Of a stretch of 35,409 nucleotides of DNA, positions 12,529 through 19,650 are shown in pieces. The notes under the pieces are model-generated. The model was not told where the DNA came from and made no database searches. It saw only the letters and a program-made list of their open reading frames with translations. The position numbers were made by a program, and so were the translations under genes. The DNA lies in IMG/VR virus record IMGVR_UViG_3300005590_000055, positions 1 to 35,409 of that record; one strand, given 5' to 3'. How positions within the stretch are numbered: the stretch's first letter is position 1; each line of letters starts with the position of its first letter. This DNA comes from a virus.

Positions 12529-13614
12529 ATGTCCACCAACATTACAGACCTACAAACCCGCGACAAGAAGCCGCAGAACTTCCCGGCGATGCTGAAAGCT
12601 TCGTTCGCAGAGGTTGCACGAGCTTTGCCGCGCCACCTTAACCCGGACCGCATGAGCAGGATTGCATTAACAGCATTCCGCCGTAATCCGAACCTGGCGA
12701 AGTGTGATCCACGCAGCGTGATTGCCGCGGTGATTCAGGCGAGTCAGCTGGGTCTTGAGATTGATACCCTTGGCCGCGCTTACCTTGTCCCGTACAAGAA
12801 CGAATGCCAGTTTATTCCGGGTTGGAAAGGCCTTGTCGAGCTGGTTAATCGCTCCGGCCAGGGTACAGTTTGGACAGGCGCCGTGTTCCAGGGTGATGAG
12901 TTCGACTATTCGCTGGGTGATTCGCCCTTTGTGAAGCACAAGCCTAAAGGCGAGTTTGATTCACAGTTCCTGCAGTACGCCTATGCGATCGGCAGACCGA
13001 CTGGCAGTGAGTGGCCAATCATTGAAGTGTGGCCCATGGAGCGTGTGGTCAAGCACCGCGACCGATACAATAAGGTCGGCAATCGCCACTACAGCTTCGA
13101 TAACATGGAAATGTATGCCCGCAAGGTTGCTCTGATGCAGGTATTGAAGTACATGCCAATGTCACCCGAGCTGGCGCAGACCGTTGAACTGGATCAGGCC
13201 GCGACGACCGGCGAGCAGCATCTTGATGTTAAGGACGCTATCGATGGTACCTGGACGCCGGTTGCAGAACCGGAAGAAGTTCAGCCAGTAACCGATTCCA
13301 ACGGCGAGATATTCAATGCTGAAGATCACCTGGCGCCGGACAAGTTTAACCAGGACGGAAGCTTTACCAAGCGCCCGAAGCGCACGCGCCAGAAATTGAA
13401 AGATCCGCTTGAACCAATCATTGCGGCCATGAAGGCAGCTGGTACCGCTGACGTCCTGGCCGAAGCCCGCGAGGATGGCAACGATCCGGAGCTTGGCCTT
13501 GATGATGTCCAGAAGCTTCGCCTGGACGATGTTTTCCACAGCTGCATGGAGAAATTGCGCGGGAATACCCCGGAACAGGCTGATAATGATGATGGATTCG
13601 GAGGTATGGAATAG
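12529..13614 (+). CDS. recT: RecT single-strand annealing protein
   Basis: 361 residues, with GGAGG before ATG 12529. The RecT core spans about 15-225: FPAMLKASFAEVARALPRHL, NPDRMSRIALTAFRRNP, CDPRSVIAAVIQASQLGLEI, AYLVPYKNECQFIPGWKGLV, YARKVALMQVLKYMP. It anneals complementary single strands in phage recombination. The C-terminal 130 residues are acidic and variable. Paired with the upstream Fe-S exonuclease. Confidence 0.95.
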   Translation: MSTNITDLQTRDKKPQNFPAMLKASFAEVARALPRHLNPDRMSRIALTAFRRNPNLAKCDPRSVIAAVIQASQLGLEIDTLGRAYLVPYKNECQFIPGWKGLVELVNRSGQGTVWTGAVFQGDEFDYSLGDSPFVKHKPKGEFDSQFLQYAYAIGRPTGSEWPIIEVWPMERVVKHRDRYNKVGNRHYSFDNMEMYARKVALMQVLKYMPMSPELAQTVELDQAATTGEQHLDVKDAIDGTWTPVAEPEEVQPVTDSNGEIFNAEDHLAPDKFNQDGSFTKRPKRTRQKLKDPLEPIIAAMKAAGTADVLAEAREDGNDPELGLDDVQKLRLDDVFHSCMEKLRGNTPEQADNDDGFGGME

Positions 13615-13649
13615 TTCTGGAATAATTTAGCCAGAAATATGTAAACAAT

Positions 13650-13773
13650 GGTGATGTAGCTCAGTGTAAATGCGAAAGCGTTGTCCGTCGGTAGCGTTAT
13701 TAGCGCCCGGTAGGGTAGGTAGAGCAAACCCGTCAGGGGGAGGTCGCTGGTTCGAATCCAGCCATCACCACCA
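13650..13773 (+). tRNA. tRNA-like gene with CCA and 59-base D-loop insertion
   Basis: Perfect 7-bp acceptor ggtgatg (13650-13656) / catcacc (13763-13769), discriminator A and encoded CCA (13771-13773). D stem gctc (13659-13662) / gagc (13722-13725) encloses 59 bases instead of about 9. The T-arm gctgg ttcgaat ccagc (13746-13762) is perfect. The anticodon region, 13727-13740, is short and pairs poorly (ccc gtca ggg), so no anticodon can be assigned. Ends are those of a mature-type tRNA while the inside is rearranged: an intron-like insertion, a pseudo-tRNA or a tRNA mimic. Confidence 0.5.
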
Positions 13774-13869
13774 TATGTAGCATAGCTACCATAAACCGGT
13801 CCGACCGTATTGGTATATGACAGGACGCTGGATATCGTAACCAGCATTAATTAAAACGAGGATAAGACT

Positions 13870-14526
13870 ATGAGCGAATACCACAAAATACAGACAGTTT
13901 ACAAACGCGATCCAGAAAACAAATTTAAAACCTTACTGGAAGGGGATTATTCATTACCGGAATTTGAGTATCTTGCTGATAATCAATGGGTATTTACTGA
14001 AAAAGTCGATGGAACAAACATCAGGGTTAATTGTGCTCCCTACCAGGAGGAAAGTAAGGCTTATGGAATCACGTTTTGGGGGAAGACTGACAATTCTCAG
14101 ATACCTGCAACACTGGTTAGTAAGCTTGAGGAAAGATTCCATACAGATGAAAAGCGGGGAATTATTGCTGATTTATTCCCTGATGGCTGCTGTTTATATG
14201 GCGAGGGCTATGGCGCAAAGATACAGAAGGGCGGTAATTATAGGCCAGATCAGGACTTTGTATTATTTGATGTAAAAATTGGCGATTGGTGGCTGAATAG
14301 GACTGACGTGGAAGAAATAGCCGTTAATTTAGATATTGAGGTTGTTCCGATTATTGGTTATGGCGATTTAAGCAACATGGTTGCTGCAACAAGGTATGGC
14401 TTTAAGTCGATTTGGGGTGATTTCACAGCAGAGGGAATTGTGGCTAGACCGGAAGTCGAGCTGAAAACAAGATCAGGCGAAAGGATTATCACCAAGATAA
14501 AGCACAAGGACTTTTTAAAACGATAG
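13870..14526 (+). CDS. RNA/DNA ligase-like nucleotidyltransferase
   Basis: 218 residues. Motif I EKVDGTNIRV (nucleotidylated Lys at about 45), YGEGYGAKIQKGG (motif III region), DFVLFDVKIGDWW, EGIVARPE (motif IV, about 188) and TKIKHKDF (motif V, about 211-216). These are the signatures of the RNA_ligase (T4 Rnl2/DRAQ-like) branch; it has no C-terminal OB domain. It probably seals nicks in RNA or DNA using ATP. The RBS is a clear AGGA before ATG 13870. It sits in a repair/recombination block. Confidence 0.85.
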   Translation: MSEYHKIQTVYKRDPENKFKTLLEGDYSLPEFEYLADNQWVFTEKVDGTNIRVNCAPYQEESKAYGITFWGKTDNSQIPATLVSKLEERFHTDEKRGIIADLFPDGCCLYGEGYGAKIQKGGNYRPDQDFVLFDVKIGDWWLNRTDVEEIAVNLDIEVVPIIGYGDLSNMVAATRYGFKSIWGDFTAEGIVARPEVELKTRSGERIITKIKHKDFLKR

Positions 14527-14551
14527 CAATTCTAAAAACGAGGAAACAAAA

Positions 14552-15154
14552 ATGCCAGAACCAAAAACACCGCCCGTATTAGAGGGTATTTTCTTTGATA
14601 CCGAAACGACCGGCATGGTTAAGTGGAAAACACCATCGCACATGCCAGATCAACCACACATGACGCAATTGGCTGCAATTCATGTTGATCTCATCCATCG
14701 GAAGATTATCCAGAGCATGAATGTGTATATCATACCCGAAGGCTGGACCATCAATGATGAGTGCATTGAGCTCAATGGCATTACAACCGAGTATGCTGAT
14801 GCTGTTGGTGTTCCTGAGAAACTTGCACTTGATATGTTTATCTCGATGTGGGACGGCAAAAAGCGATTTGCCTTTAATACCACGTTCGATAACCGTATCA
14901 TCAGGATTGCAGCCAAGCGCCATTTGCGCAGCGAGGTTGACCGCTGGAAGGAAGGCGACTACGAATGCCAGATGCTACGCGCCAGGAAGTTCCTGACACT
15001 GAAGAAGAACCCGAAGCTGGTGGATGCCTACAAGGAACTCACCGGCTCCGAGCTCATCGATGCGCATGATGCCATGGCCGATGTCATGGCCACCTGGGCG
15101 ATCTATAACATCATGGAAGATGCTGAAGTCGTAGACGCAGACATTTTTTCTTAA
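14552..15154 (+). CDS. DnaQ-like 3'-5' exonuclease
   Basis: 200 residues. DEDD-type motifs: FFDTETTG with Asp 16 and Glu 18, NTTFDNRI with Asp at about 112, and DAHDAMADVMAT with His at about 171 and Asp at about 176. It removes nucleotides from 3' ends. No polymerase is visible nearby, so it may be a free exonuclease in recombination rather than a proofreading subunit. Good AGGA RBS. Confidence 0.9.
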   Translation: MPEPKTPPVLEGIFFDTETTGMVKWKTPSHMPDQPHMTQLAAIHVDLIHRKIIQSMNVYIIPEGWTINDECIELNGITTEYADAVGVPEKLALDMFISMWDGKKRFAFNTTFDNRIIRIAAKRHLRSEVDRWKEGDYECQMLRARKFLTLKKNPKLVDAYKELTGSELIDAHDAMADVMATWAIYNIMEDAEVVDADIFS

Positions 15155-15178
15155 TCTTTCAAAAAAGGAAACGTAATC

Positions 15179-16960
15179 ATGAAGATAAACCATATCCAAG
15201 CTGATAATTTCCTTCGGCTCAATCTATTCGATGTCAATATGGACGATGCTATTGTCCATCTGTTCGCCGGGAACAACGAGGCCGGCAAGTCGAGCGTTCA
15301 GGAGGCGATACGCTTTGCCCTCCTGGGTGAAACCGTTCGCGTGACCACCAAGGGCGATTACCGCCTTATGATCAGGGATGGTGCGAAGAAAGGCACGGTC
15401 GGTATTCGCATCGATGGCAACGATATTGTCCGTGATATCAAGACCGGCAAGCTGACCGATGAAGCCATGGAGGAAATCCATGTTCCAGCCAGCCTTGCAT
15501 ACCTGATCGATGCACAGCATTTTGGCAAGCTCAAGCAGGATCTGCGCCGCTCATTCCTGATCGATCTCACCGGGACGCAGATCAAGGGTCCGGATATCGC
15601 CAGGCGCATGAAGGCCAAGGGTGTTATCGAGGAATACATTGAAATGATCCTGCCCATGCTCCGATCAGGCTTCACTGCCACCCACAAGGAGGCCTACAAT
15701 CGCGCCGCAGAGGCAAGGGCAAAGTGGACAGGCCTGACCGGATGTCAACGCTACGGCTCTCAGATTGCCGCAAACTGGAAGCCTACGCTGCCTGAAAGCT
15801 TTGATCACGATGGTTATCTGGATAAAAGCCAAGAACTGGATCGCATGAAGGAGACGATTGGGCAGCTGAATATCCGCAAAGGTGGGATTGTGGCTAATCT
15901 GACGAATGCGAGAGAAGAATTATCCAAGGTCGTTGAACCGGTTGCTTTTAAACAGGCTGATCTTACAAAAGTGAATAAGGATATTAAAAAAGCCGAGAAG
16001 GAATTGGCTGAAAAAGAGATCGAGAGCAAAGACCTGAATGATAAATTCTTCAACGGGAAGGCGAAATCACCAGTAACGTGCTGCGAGTGCGGCTCACTAT
16101 TGAAGGTCGAGTTCACCAGCAAGCCTGGTGGTGAGCGAGTTGCTGTTTGTGAGCCATACAACCCAATGCCCGAAAAGGAAATGAATGCTCTGCAGGGAGA
16201 GATATTCGATGTTGGCGCTAATATTTCAAGGCTAAAAACCGCTTTAAACAAGTTTCGTGAAGTCGCGGCCAAGCTCGAGGCGGATAAGGTGGCATCTAAG
16301 GGCGGGCAGCAAGAAACTGGTGTAACGCAGCAGGATGTGGATGATCTTGAGGCGGATTTGGGTGATATCAACGACAAGCTATCAAAGCTGGATGACAGCT
16401 ACGGCGATCTCAATGAATCGGTTGCAATAATGCGCATTGTCGCAGAGAAGATCAAGGATGCCGATGAAGTCGAAAGGCGTGCGAAGACGCTTCACGAATC
16501 CGTCCAGGAGTGGGAAAAGGCCGTCGAAGCTCTTGCACCAGATGGAATCCCGGCAGAGATCTTGTCGGATACGCTCAAGCCGGTGAATGATCGACTGCGC
16601 AAGACCGCGAATCTGACTGGCTGGCCCCAGGTAACGATCGATCCGACAATGGAAGTCGTTGTTGAAGGTCGGCGCTATAGCTTGCTGTCAGAATCTGCCA
16701 GGTGGCGCGCTGATGTGGCCATAGTGGACGCGATATCCCAGCTGTCAGGCCTGTACTGCATGATCGTGGATAGAATGGATGTATTGGACCTGAAGGGCCG
16801 GCAGTCGTTCATGAACTGGATTGCAGCCATCAAGGATGATTACGAATCAATTCTTATATTCGCAACCCTCAAGACAGCGCCGAATCTGCCAGCAGGTATG
16901 AAATCTCACTGGATTGCCAATGGTGAGATCCTTGAAACTAAAAAGGAGGACGCAGCCTAA
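15179..16960 (+). CDS. Rad50/SbcC-like ATPase
   Basis: 593 residues. Walker A GNNEAGKS (31-38) after an N-terminal strand NFLRLNLFDV, long coiled coils at about 200-290 and 330-480, a zinc-hook CxxC (C301 to C304, CCECG) between them, and a C-terminal Walker B IVDRMD at about 528. This is a shortened Rad50/SbcC/SMC-type ATPase. The usual SbcD/Mre11 nuclease partner is not seen; the neighbouring DnaQ-like or Fe-S exonuclease might take its place, which is inference. Its stop overlaps the csrA start (TAATG). Confidence 0.9.
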   Translation: MKINHIQADNFLRLNLFDVNMDDAIVHLFAGNNEAGKSSVQEAIRFALLGETVRVTTKGDYRLMIRDGAKKGTVGIRIDGNDIVRDIKTGKLTDEAMEEIHVPASLAYLIDAQHFGKLKQDLRRSFLIDLTGTQIKGPDIARRMKAKGVIEEYIEMILPMLRSGFTATHKEAYNRAAEARAKWTGLTGCQRYGSQIAANWKPTLPESFDHDGYLDKSQELDRMKETIGQLNIRKGGIVANLTNAREELSKVVEPVAFKQADLTKVNKDIKKAEKELAEKEIESKDLNDKFFNGKAKSPVTCCECGSLLKVEFTSKPGGERVAVCEPYNPMPEKEMNALQGEIFDVGANISRLKTALNKFREVAAKLEADKVASKGGQQETGVTQQDVDDLEADLGDINDKLSKLDDSYGDLNESVAIMRIVAEKIKDADEVERRAKTLHESVQEWEKAVEALAPDGIPAEILSDTLKPVNDRLRKTANLTGWPQVTIDPTMEVVVEGRRYSLLSESARWRADVAIVDAISQLSGLYCMIVDRMDVLDLKGRQSFMNWIAAIKDDYESILIFATLKTAPNLPAGMKSHWIANGEILETKKEDAA

Positions 16961-17154
16961 TGTTGATACTCTCACGAAAACCCGGCGAAACCATTGTCAT
17001 AGGCGACAATGAGATTCGGGTTACAATCGTTAAAGTCGATGGCCTGCAGGTTAAGGTCGGTATCGATGCCCCGCGTGACATGCCTGTGCACCGCGAGGAA
17101 ATCTACGAGCAGGCAAAAGCTAACGGTACCCTTGGAGGTAAACGTGGAAACTAA
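16960..17154 (+). CDS. csrA: CsrA-type RNA-binding regulator
   Basis: 64 residues, the usual length. MLILSRKPGETIVIGDNEIR, VTIVKVDGLQVKVGIDAP, and VHREEIYE with the RNA-binding Arg are all conserved. CsrA dimers bind GGA motifs near ribosome binding sites and repress or activate mRNAs. Phage-encoded copies could change host or phage translation. It is translationally coupled to the ATPase gene through TAATG. Confidence 0.95.
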   Translation: MLILSRKPGETIVIGDNEIRVTIVKVDGLQVKVGIDAPRDMPVHREEIYEQAKANGTLGGKRGN

Positions 17155-17452
17155 GACTCAGGATCCCAAATATATAATCATTGATGGCGCCCTGGCAAAT
17201 GCCAGCACCCGGGAATTCATTCCAGACGACGAGCCGATATTCATCCTTCGCGCTAAGGATATCTGCGCACTACCAACGATCCTGCAATATGCTGGATTTG
17301 TTAGTAACAATGACCACAGACGCAATGTGAGTAAACGCGCCACGGAGTTTCACGATTTTTCAGCGAACAATCCTGACCGCATGAAGCAGCCAGATACGGA
17401 TATCGTTGAAAGCTTGCCAGATGGTAAATACCCAGTAGGTGACGAAGGATGA
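17144..17452 (+). CDS. Hypothetical phage protein, 102 aa
   Basis: I chose GTG 17144 because GGAGG lies 6 bases upstream; the longer open frame overlaps csrA out of phase and is not credible. It has DPKYIIIDGALANASTREFI, then FILRAKDICALPTILQYAGF and DHRRNVSKRATEFHDFSANN. Conserved-looking soluble phage protein of unknown function. Confidence 0.78.
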   Translation: METKTQDPKYIIIDGALANASTREFIPDDEPIFILRAKDICALPTILQYAGFVSNNDHRRNVSKRATEFHDFSANNPDRMKQPDTDIVESLPDGKYPVGDEG

Positions 17453-17568
17453 TTGATCCAGACGACTTTCAGGACGACGATGAGAATAAATGCTACTGGC
17501 TTGGTGCCGGACTAATAATCATTGTCTGCCTGATGATCGGCGGGATTGGATATCTGATCTTTAAATAA
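17449..17568 (+). CDS. Small membrane protein, 39 aa
   Basis: Read directly: acidic N-terminus MIDPDDFQDDDENKCYWLGA, then one transmembrane helix (LIIIVCLMIGGIGYLIF). ATG overlaps the previous TGA (ATGA). It ends 8 bases before the terminator. Function unknown. Confidence 0.68.
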   Translation: MIDPDDFQDDDENKCYWLGAGLIIIVCLMIGGIGYLIFK

Positions 17569-17576
17569 ACCAGAAC

Positions 17577-17596
17577 ACCGCCCCTTCGGGGGCGGT
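17577..17596 (+). terminator. Hairpin terminator with TTCG loop
   Basis: ACCGCCCC, loop TTCG, GGGGCGGT: an 8-bp GC-rich stem with a very stable tetraloop, followed only by a short T stretch. It ends the recombination/csrA block. The ATG of the next gene follows 11 bases later. Confidence 0.75.
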
Positions 17597-17607
17597 ATTT
17601 AGTAATC

Positions 17608-18594
17608 ATGGGATTATATAAACACATCGTATCTGTATCTGGTGGCAAAGACTCTCAGGCCACATTACATCTTGCTATTGAGCGCGGCATTAATTTTATT
17701 GCTGTATTTGCTGATACAGGCCATGAGCATGAGGAAACGATTAAGCACATCAAATATCTGAATGACAACTTGTGTCCTATAAAAACCATTAGGCTTGATC
17801 ATGACTGGTTGTCCACACGCATCAAGAATAAACGCATGTTTATTGCGCGTGATGTTAGGACTAGGCGCGACAAGAAAACAGGACGCAAGGTGCGCTGGAC
17901 CAACAAGGCAAAACGTCGCGCACTAGCTGTATTGCATCCAACAGGAAACCAGTTTCTTGATCTATGTCTGTGGAAAGGAAGATTTCCATCAACTAGGCGT
18001 CGATTCTGCTCCGAAATGCTCAAACACGAACCAATTCGTCAGCAGATTGTCGAGCCGCTACAGGCTGATGGTTATACTGTGATCTCGTGGCAAGGCGTTC
18101 GTGCAGATGAATCAAGATCCCGCGCCGATCTACCGATTGTCGATCAGCCAGAGGATGGCTTGATTGTCTACCGACCTATAATCACATGGACGGCAGAGGA
18201 CGTGTTTAATTACATCAAATCAACAGGGTTTAAATATAACCCGCTGTATGAACAGGGGATGGGCCGTGTTGGGTGTATGCCCTGCATTCATGCGCGCAAG
18301 GATGAGTTGTGCCAGATATCCCAAAGATTCAATCAGCATATTAAGCGATTACAAGAATGGGAACCCCTCGTCAGCAAAGCATCAAAGCGGGGAAGTTCCA
18401 CGTTTTACGATGTGAGAGTTATAGAAAAAGGCGACACCAGTCGCGTGAGCTATAAAACCCACGGTATCGATAAACTGGTTGACTGGTCAAAGACGAGTCA
18501 CGGAGGTAAGCAATTCGATGCCTTTGCGATAATGGATGAAGCTGAGCTTGAAATGTGCTCAAGTATTTATGGATTATGTGAATCCTCTGATTGA
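17608..18594 (+). CDS. PAPS-reductase-like PP-loop enzyme
   Basis: 328 residues. PP-loop SGGKDS at 11-16, FADTGHEHEET, a basic insert (about 80-110), FCSEMLKHEPI, GVRADESRSR, and CMPC at about 224-227. This is the phosphoadenosine-phosphosulfate reductase fold used in DndC-type DNA sulfur modification and found widely in phages. The C-terminal Cys pair could bind metal. Substrate unknown; without partner dnd genes a DNA phosphorothioation role is only a possibility. It converges with the holin-like gene, overlapping by 28 bases. Confidence 0.88.
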   Translation: MGLYKHIVSVSGGKDSQATLHLAIERGINFIAVFADTGHEHEETIKHIKYLNDNLCPIKTIRLDHDWLSTRIKNKRMFIARDVRTRRDKKTGRKVRWTNKAKRRALAVLHPTGNQFLDLCLWKGRFPSTRRRFCSEMLKHEPIRQQIVEPLQADGYTVISWQGVRADESRSRADLPIVDQPEDGLIVYRPIITWTAEDVFNYIKSTGFKYNPLYEQGMGRVGCMPCIHARKDELCQISQRFNQHIKRLQEWEPLVSKASKRGSSTFYDVRVIEKGDTSRVSYKTHGIDKLVDWSKTSHGGKQFDAFAIMDEAELEMCSSIYGLCESSD

Positions 18595-18851
18595 TCTACT
18601 TCTACCGGCTCTACAGGCGGTACCACCTGGCCGATCAAAGCTGTTTTTTCCTTACTCCCGGACGACGACCCAAACCAGAAGTTCATTATCTGCGTAACGC
18701 CAGCTGACAAAATACCAAGCAGCATGACAGCAGCATCTTTCATGGTTCCATCAAGATCGATTTCACCGATGAATACCACATAGAGAATGCCAATAAACCC
18801 GGAGATGAACAGGATTGAGAGCCACATTTGAGGAATAGTTTTGTCTTTCAT
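18567..18851 (-). CDS. Holin-like membrane protein, 94 aa
   Basis: Two transmembrane helices (LSILFISGFIGILYVVFIG and AAVMLLGILSAGVTQIMNFW) are followed by FGSSSGSKEKTALIG and an acidic tail. The second helix plus the FGSSSGSKEKT motif is shared by a known phage holin-like family. It would form the inner-membrane lesion at lysis. It ends the leftward late operon, after a secreted peptide and a spanin-like protein. No endolysin gene was found in the window. Confidence 0.75.
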   Translation of the reverse strand: MKDKTIPQMWLSILFISGFIGILYVVFIGEIDLDGTMKDAAVMLLGILSAGVTQIMNFWFGSSSGSKEKTALIGQVVPPVEPVEVDQSEDSHNP

Positions 18852-18887
18852 GTCAAAAGTCCTATGAATTTGCTATGAATTTGTCTT

Positions 18888-19067
18888 TTAAATCAAAAAC
18901 CCTATGGGTTTTTTCTTCGTCTGATAGACGACAAATACCGCAGGCACCACCTTTTGAGGCGGGCATGCGCATTTTTTATTTTTTTGCATAAATACATCGT
19001 TGGCACCTCCAGTACCAGGTATAAACATAAACAGACAAGCGATAAGAGTAAGGCGTATTGCATTCAT
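18888..19067 (-). CDS. Small secreted or lipoprotein-like peptide, 59 aa
   Basis: Found by reading the minus strand. MNAIRLTLIACLFMFIPGTG shows a short signal-like hydrophobic segment containing LIAC, which could be a lipobox, or cleavage could occur after GGA. The mature part has KKCACPPQKVV. ATG overlaps the TGA of the 118-aa gene (ATGA). Placed between a coiled-coil membrane protein and a holin, it could be the outer spanin partner; the short hydrophobic part makes this uncertain. Confidence 0.58.
   Translation of the reverse strand: MNAIRLTLIACLFMFIPGTGGANDVFMQKNKKCACPPQKVVPAVFVVYQTKKKPIGFLI
18896..18914. terminator. AT-rich bidirectional terminator-like hairpin
   Basis: AAAACCC-tat-GGGTTTT followed by more T on the plus strand and A-rich on the other side. 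It lies at the 3' end of the 59-aa gene, about 300 bases past the PAPS-reductase gene. It could stop rightward transcripts or act in both directions. Confidence 0.4.
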
Positions 19068-19420
19068 TGAGTTCTTTTCATACAGTCGGCTATTAACTTA
19101 CTCTGGTGTGCGTCGACCTGTTTAGTGGTGGCCTGGTATGTCACCACTTTATCGTGTAGCCACTTTAACTCTTTTTCCAGAGACTCCTGTCTTTTTTTAC
19201 ACTGCATATCATCTTGCATAATTTGCTTTTGCTGTATTTCTACAAAGTATAGGCGGCCCTCTAAATCTTCGCCTTCAGTACCTGTAAATGGGTCTATCCG
19301 AGCATTAGGAGTAACCAGATTAGCCACGGGATAAGTACCAAGAATGGCAACCAGTGCAACAATGATTGCAACGGCCTGCTTGGTTGTAAATGTAATATGA
19401 ATTTCTTGTTCGTTAGACAC
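19064..19420 (-). CDS. Membrane-anchored coiled-coil protein, spanin-like
   Basis: 118 residues. One N-terminal transmembrane helix (AVAIIVALVAILGTYPVANL), then a periplasmic-type region with a charged coiled coil (QIMQDDMQCKKRQESLEKEL, LHDKVVTYQATTKQVDAHQS). This is the topology of inner-membrane spanins (Rz type), which link membranes at the end of lysis. The next gene, overlapping ATGA, encodes a short secreted peptide, fitting an Rz/Rz1 pair. No sequence family recognised with certainty. Confidence 0.65.
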   Translation of the reverse strand: MSNEQEIHITFTTKQAVAIIVALVAILGTYPVANLVTPNARIDPFTGTEGEDLEGRLYFVEIQQKQIMQDDMQCKKRQESLEKELKWLHDKVVTYQATTKQVDAHQSKLIADCMKRTQ

Positions 19421-19524
19421 ATATTTTCCTCTGTTTTAACAATGTTTTCACAAAGCAAATATTTTCATGTAAATAAATGTAATTTATAGCCATTTAATGC
19501 CGATCTGTGATAATTTCGCTGTTC

Positions 19525-19650
19525 ATGGAACTATTCAGATTGCTAAAATTCACACTACTCGCTGTTTTCATCGTCTTTTTTGTCGGTGTCGGCAACAGCT
19601 TCTTTTCTCAAGATTGCAGCATTGATGAGGATGATATCTTTATAGAATAG
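19525..19650 (+). CDS. Possible small secreted/membrane protein, 41 aa
   Basis: Plus-strand frame MELFRLLKFTLLAVFIVFFV then GVGNSFFSQDCSIDEDDIF: a signal-anchor-like helix with an acidic tail. It ends one base before the stop of the giant gene on the other strand. No Shine-Dalgarno sequence is clear, and it opposes the late operon, so it may be chance. The rest of 19421-19524 is AT-rich with no other candidate. Confidence 0.33.
   Translation: MELFRLLKFTLLAVFIVFFVGVGNSFFSQDCSIDEDDIFIE

Noticed and set aside
13741-13773. Phage attachment site from a tRNA 3' end
   Set aside because: A T arm plus CCA resembles an attP core, but no integrase or excisionase gene is seen in the window and a matching 5' acceptor is present, so a tRNA-like gene is the simpler reading.
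13326-13847. 173-aa minus-strand frame over the recT end and tRNA-like element
   Set aside because: Its sequence derives from antisense of recT and the tRNA-like region; it has no family features or operon context.
17009-17143. Upstream extension of the 102-aa gene into csrA
   Set aside because: It overlaps csrA out of frame and translates to low-quality sequence; GTG 17144 has a perfect GGAGG.
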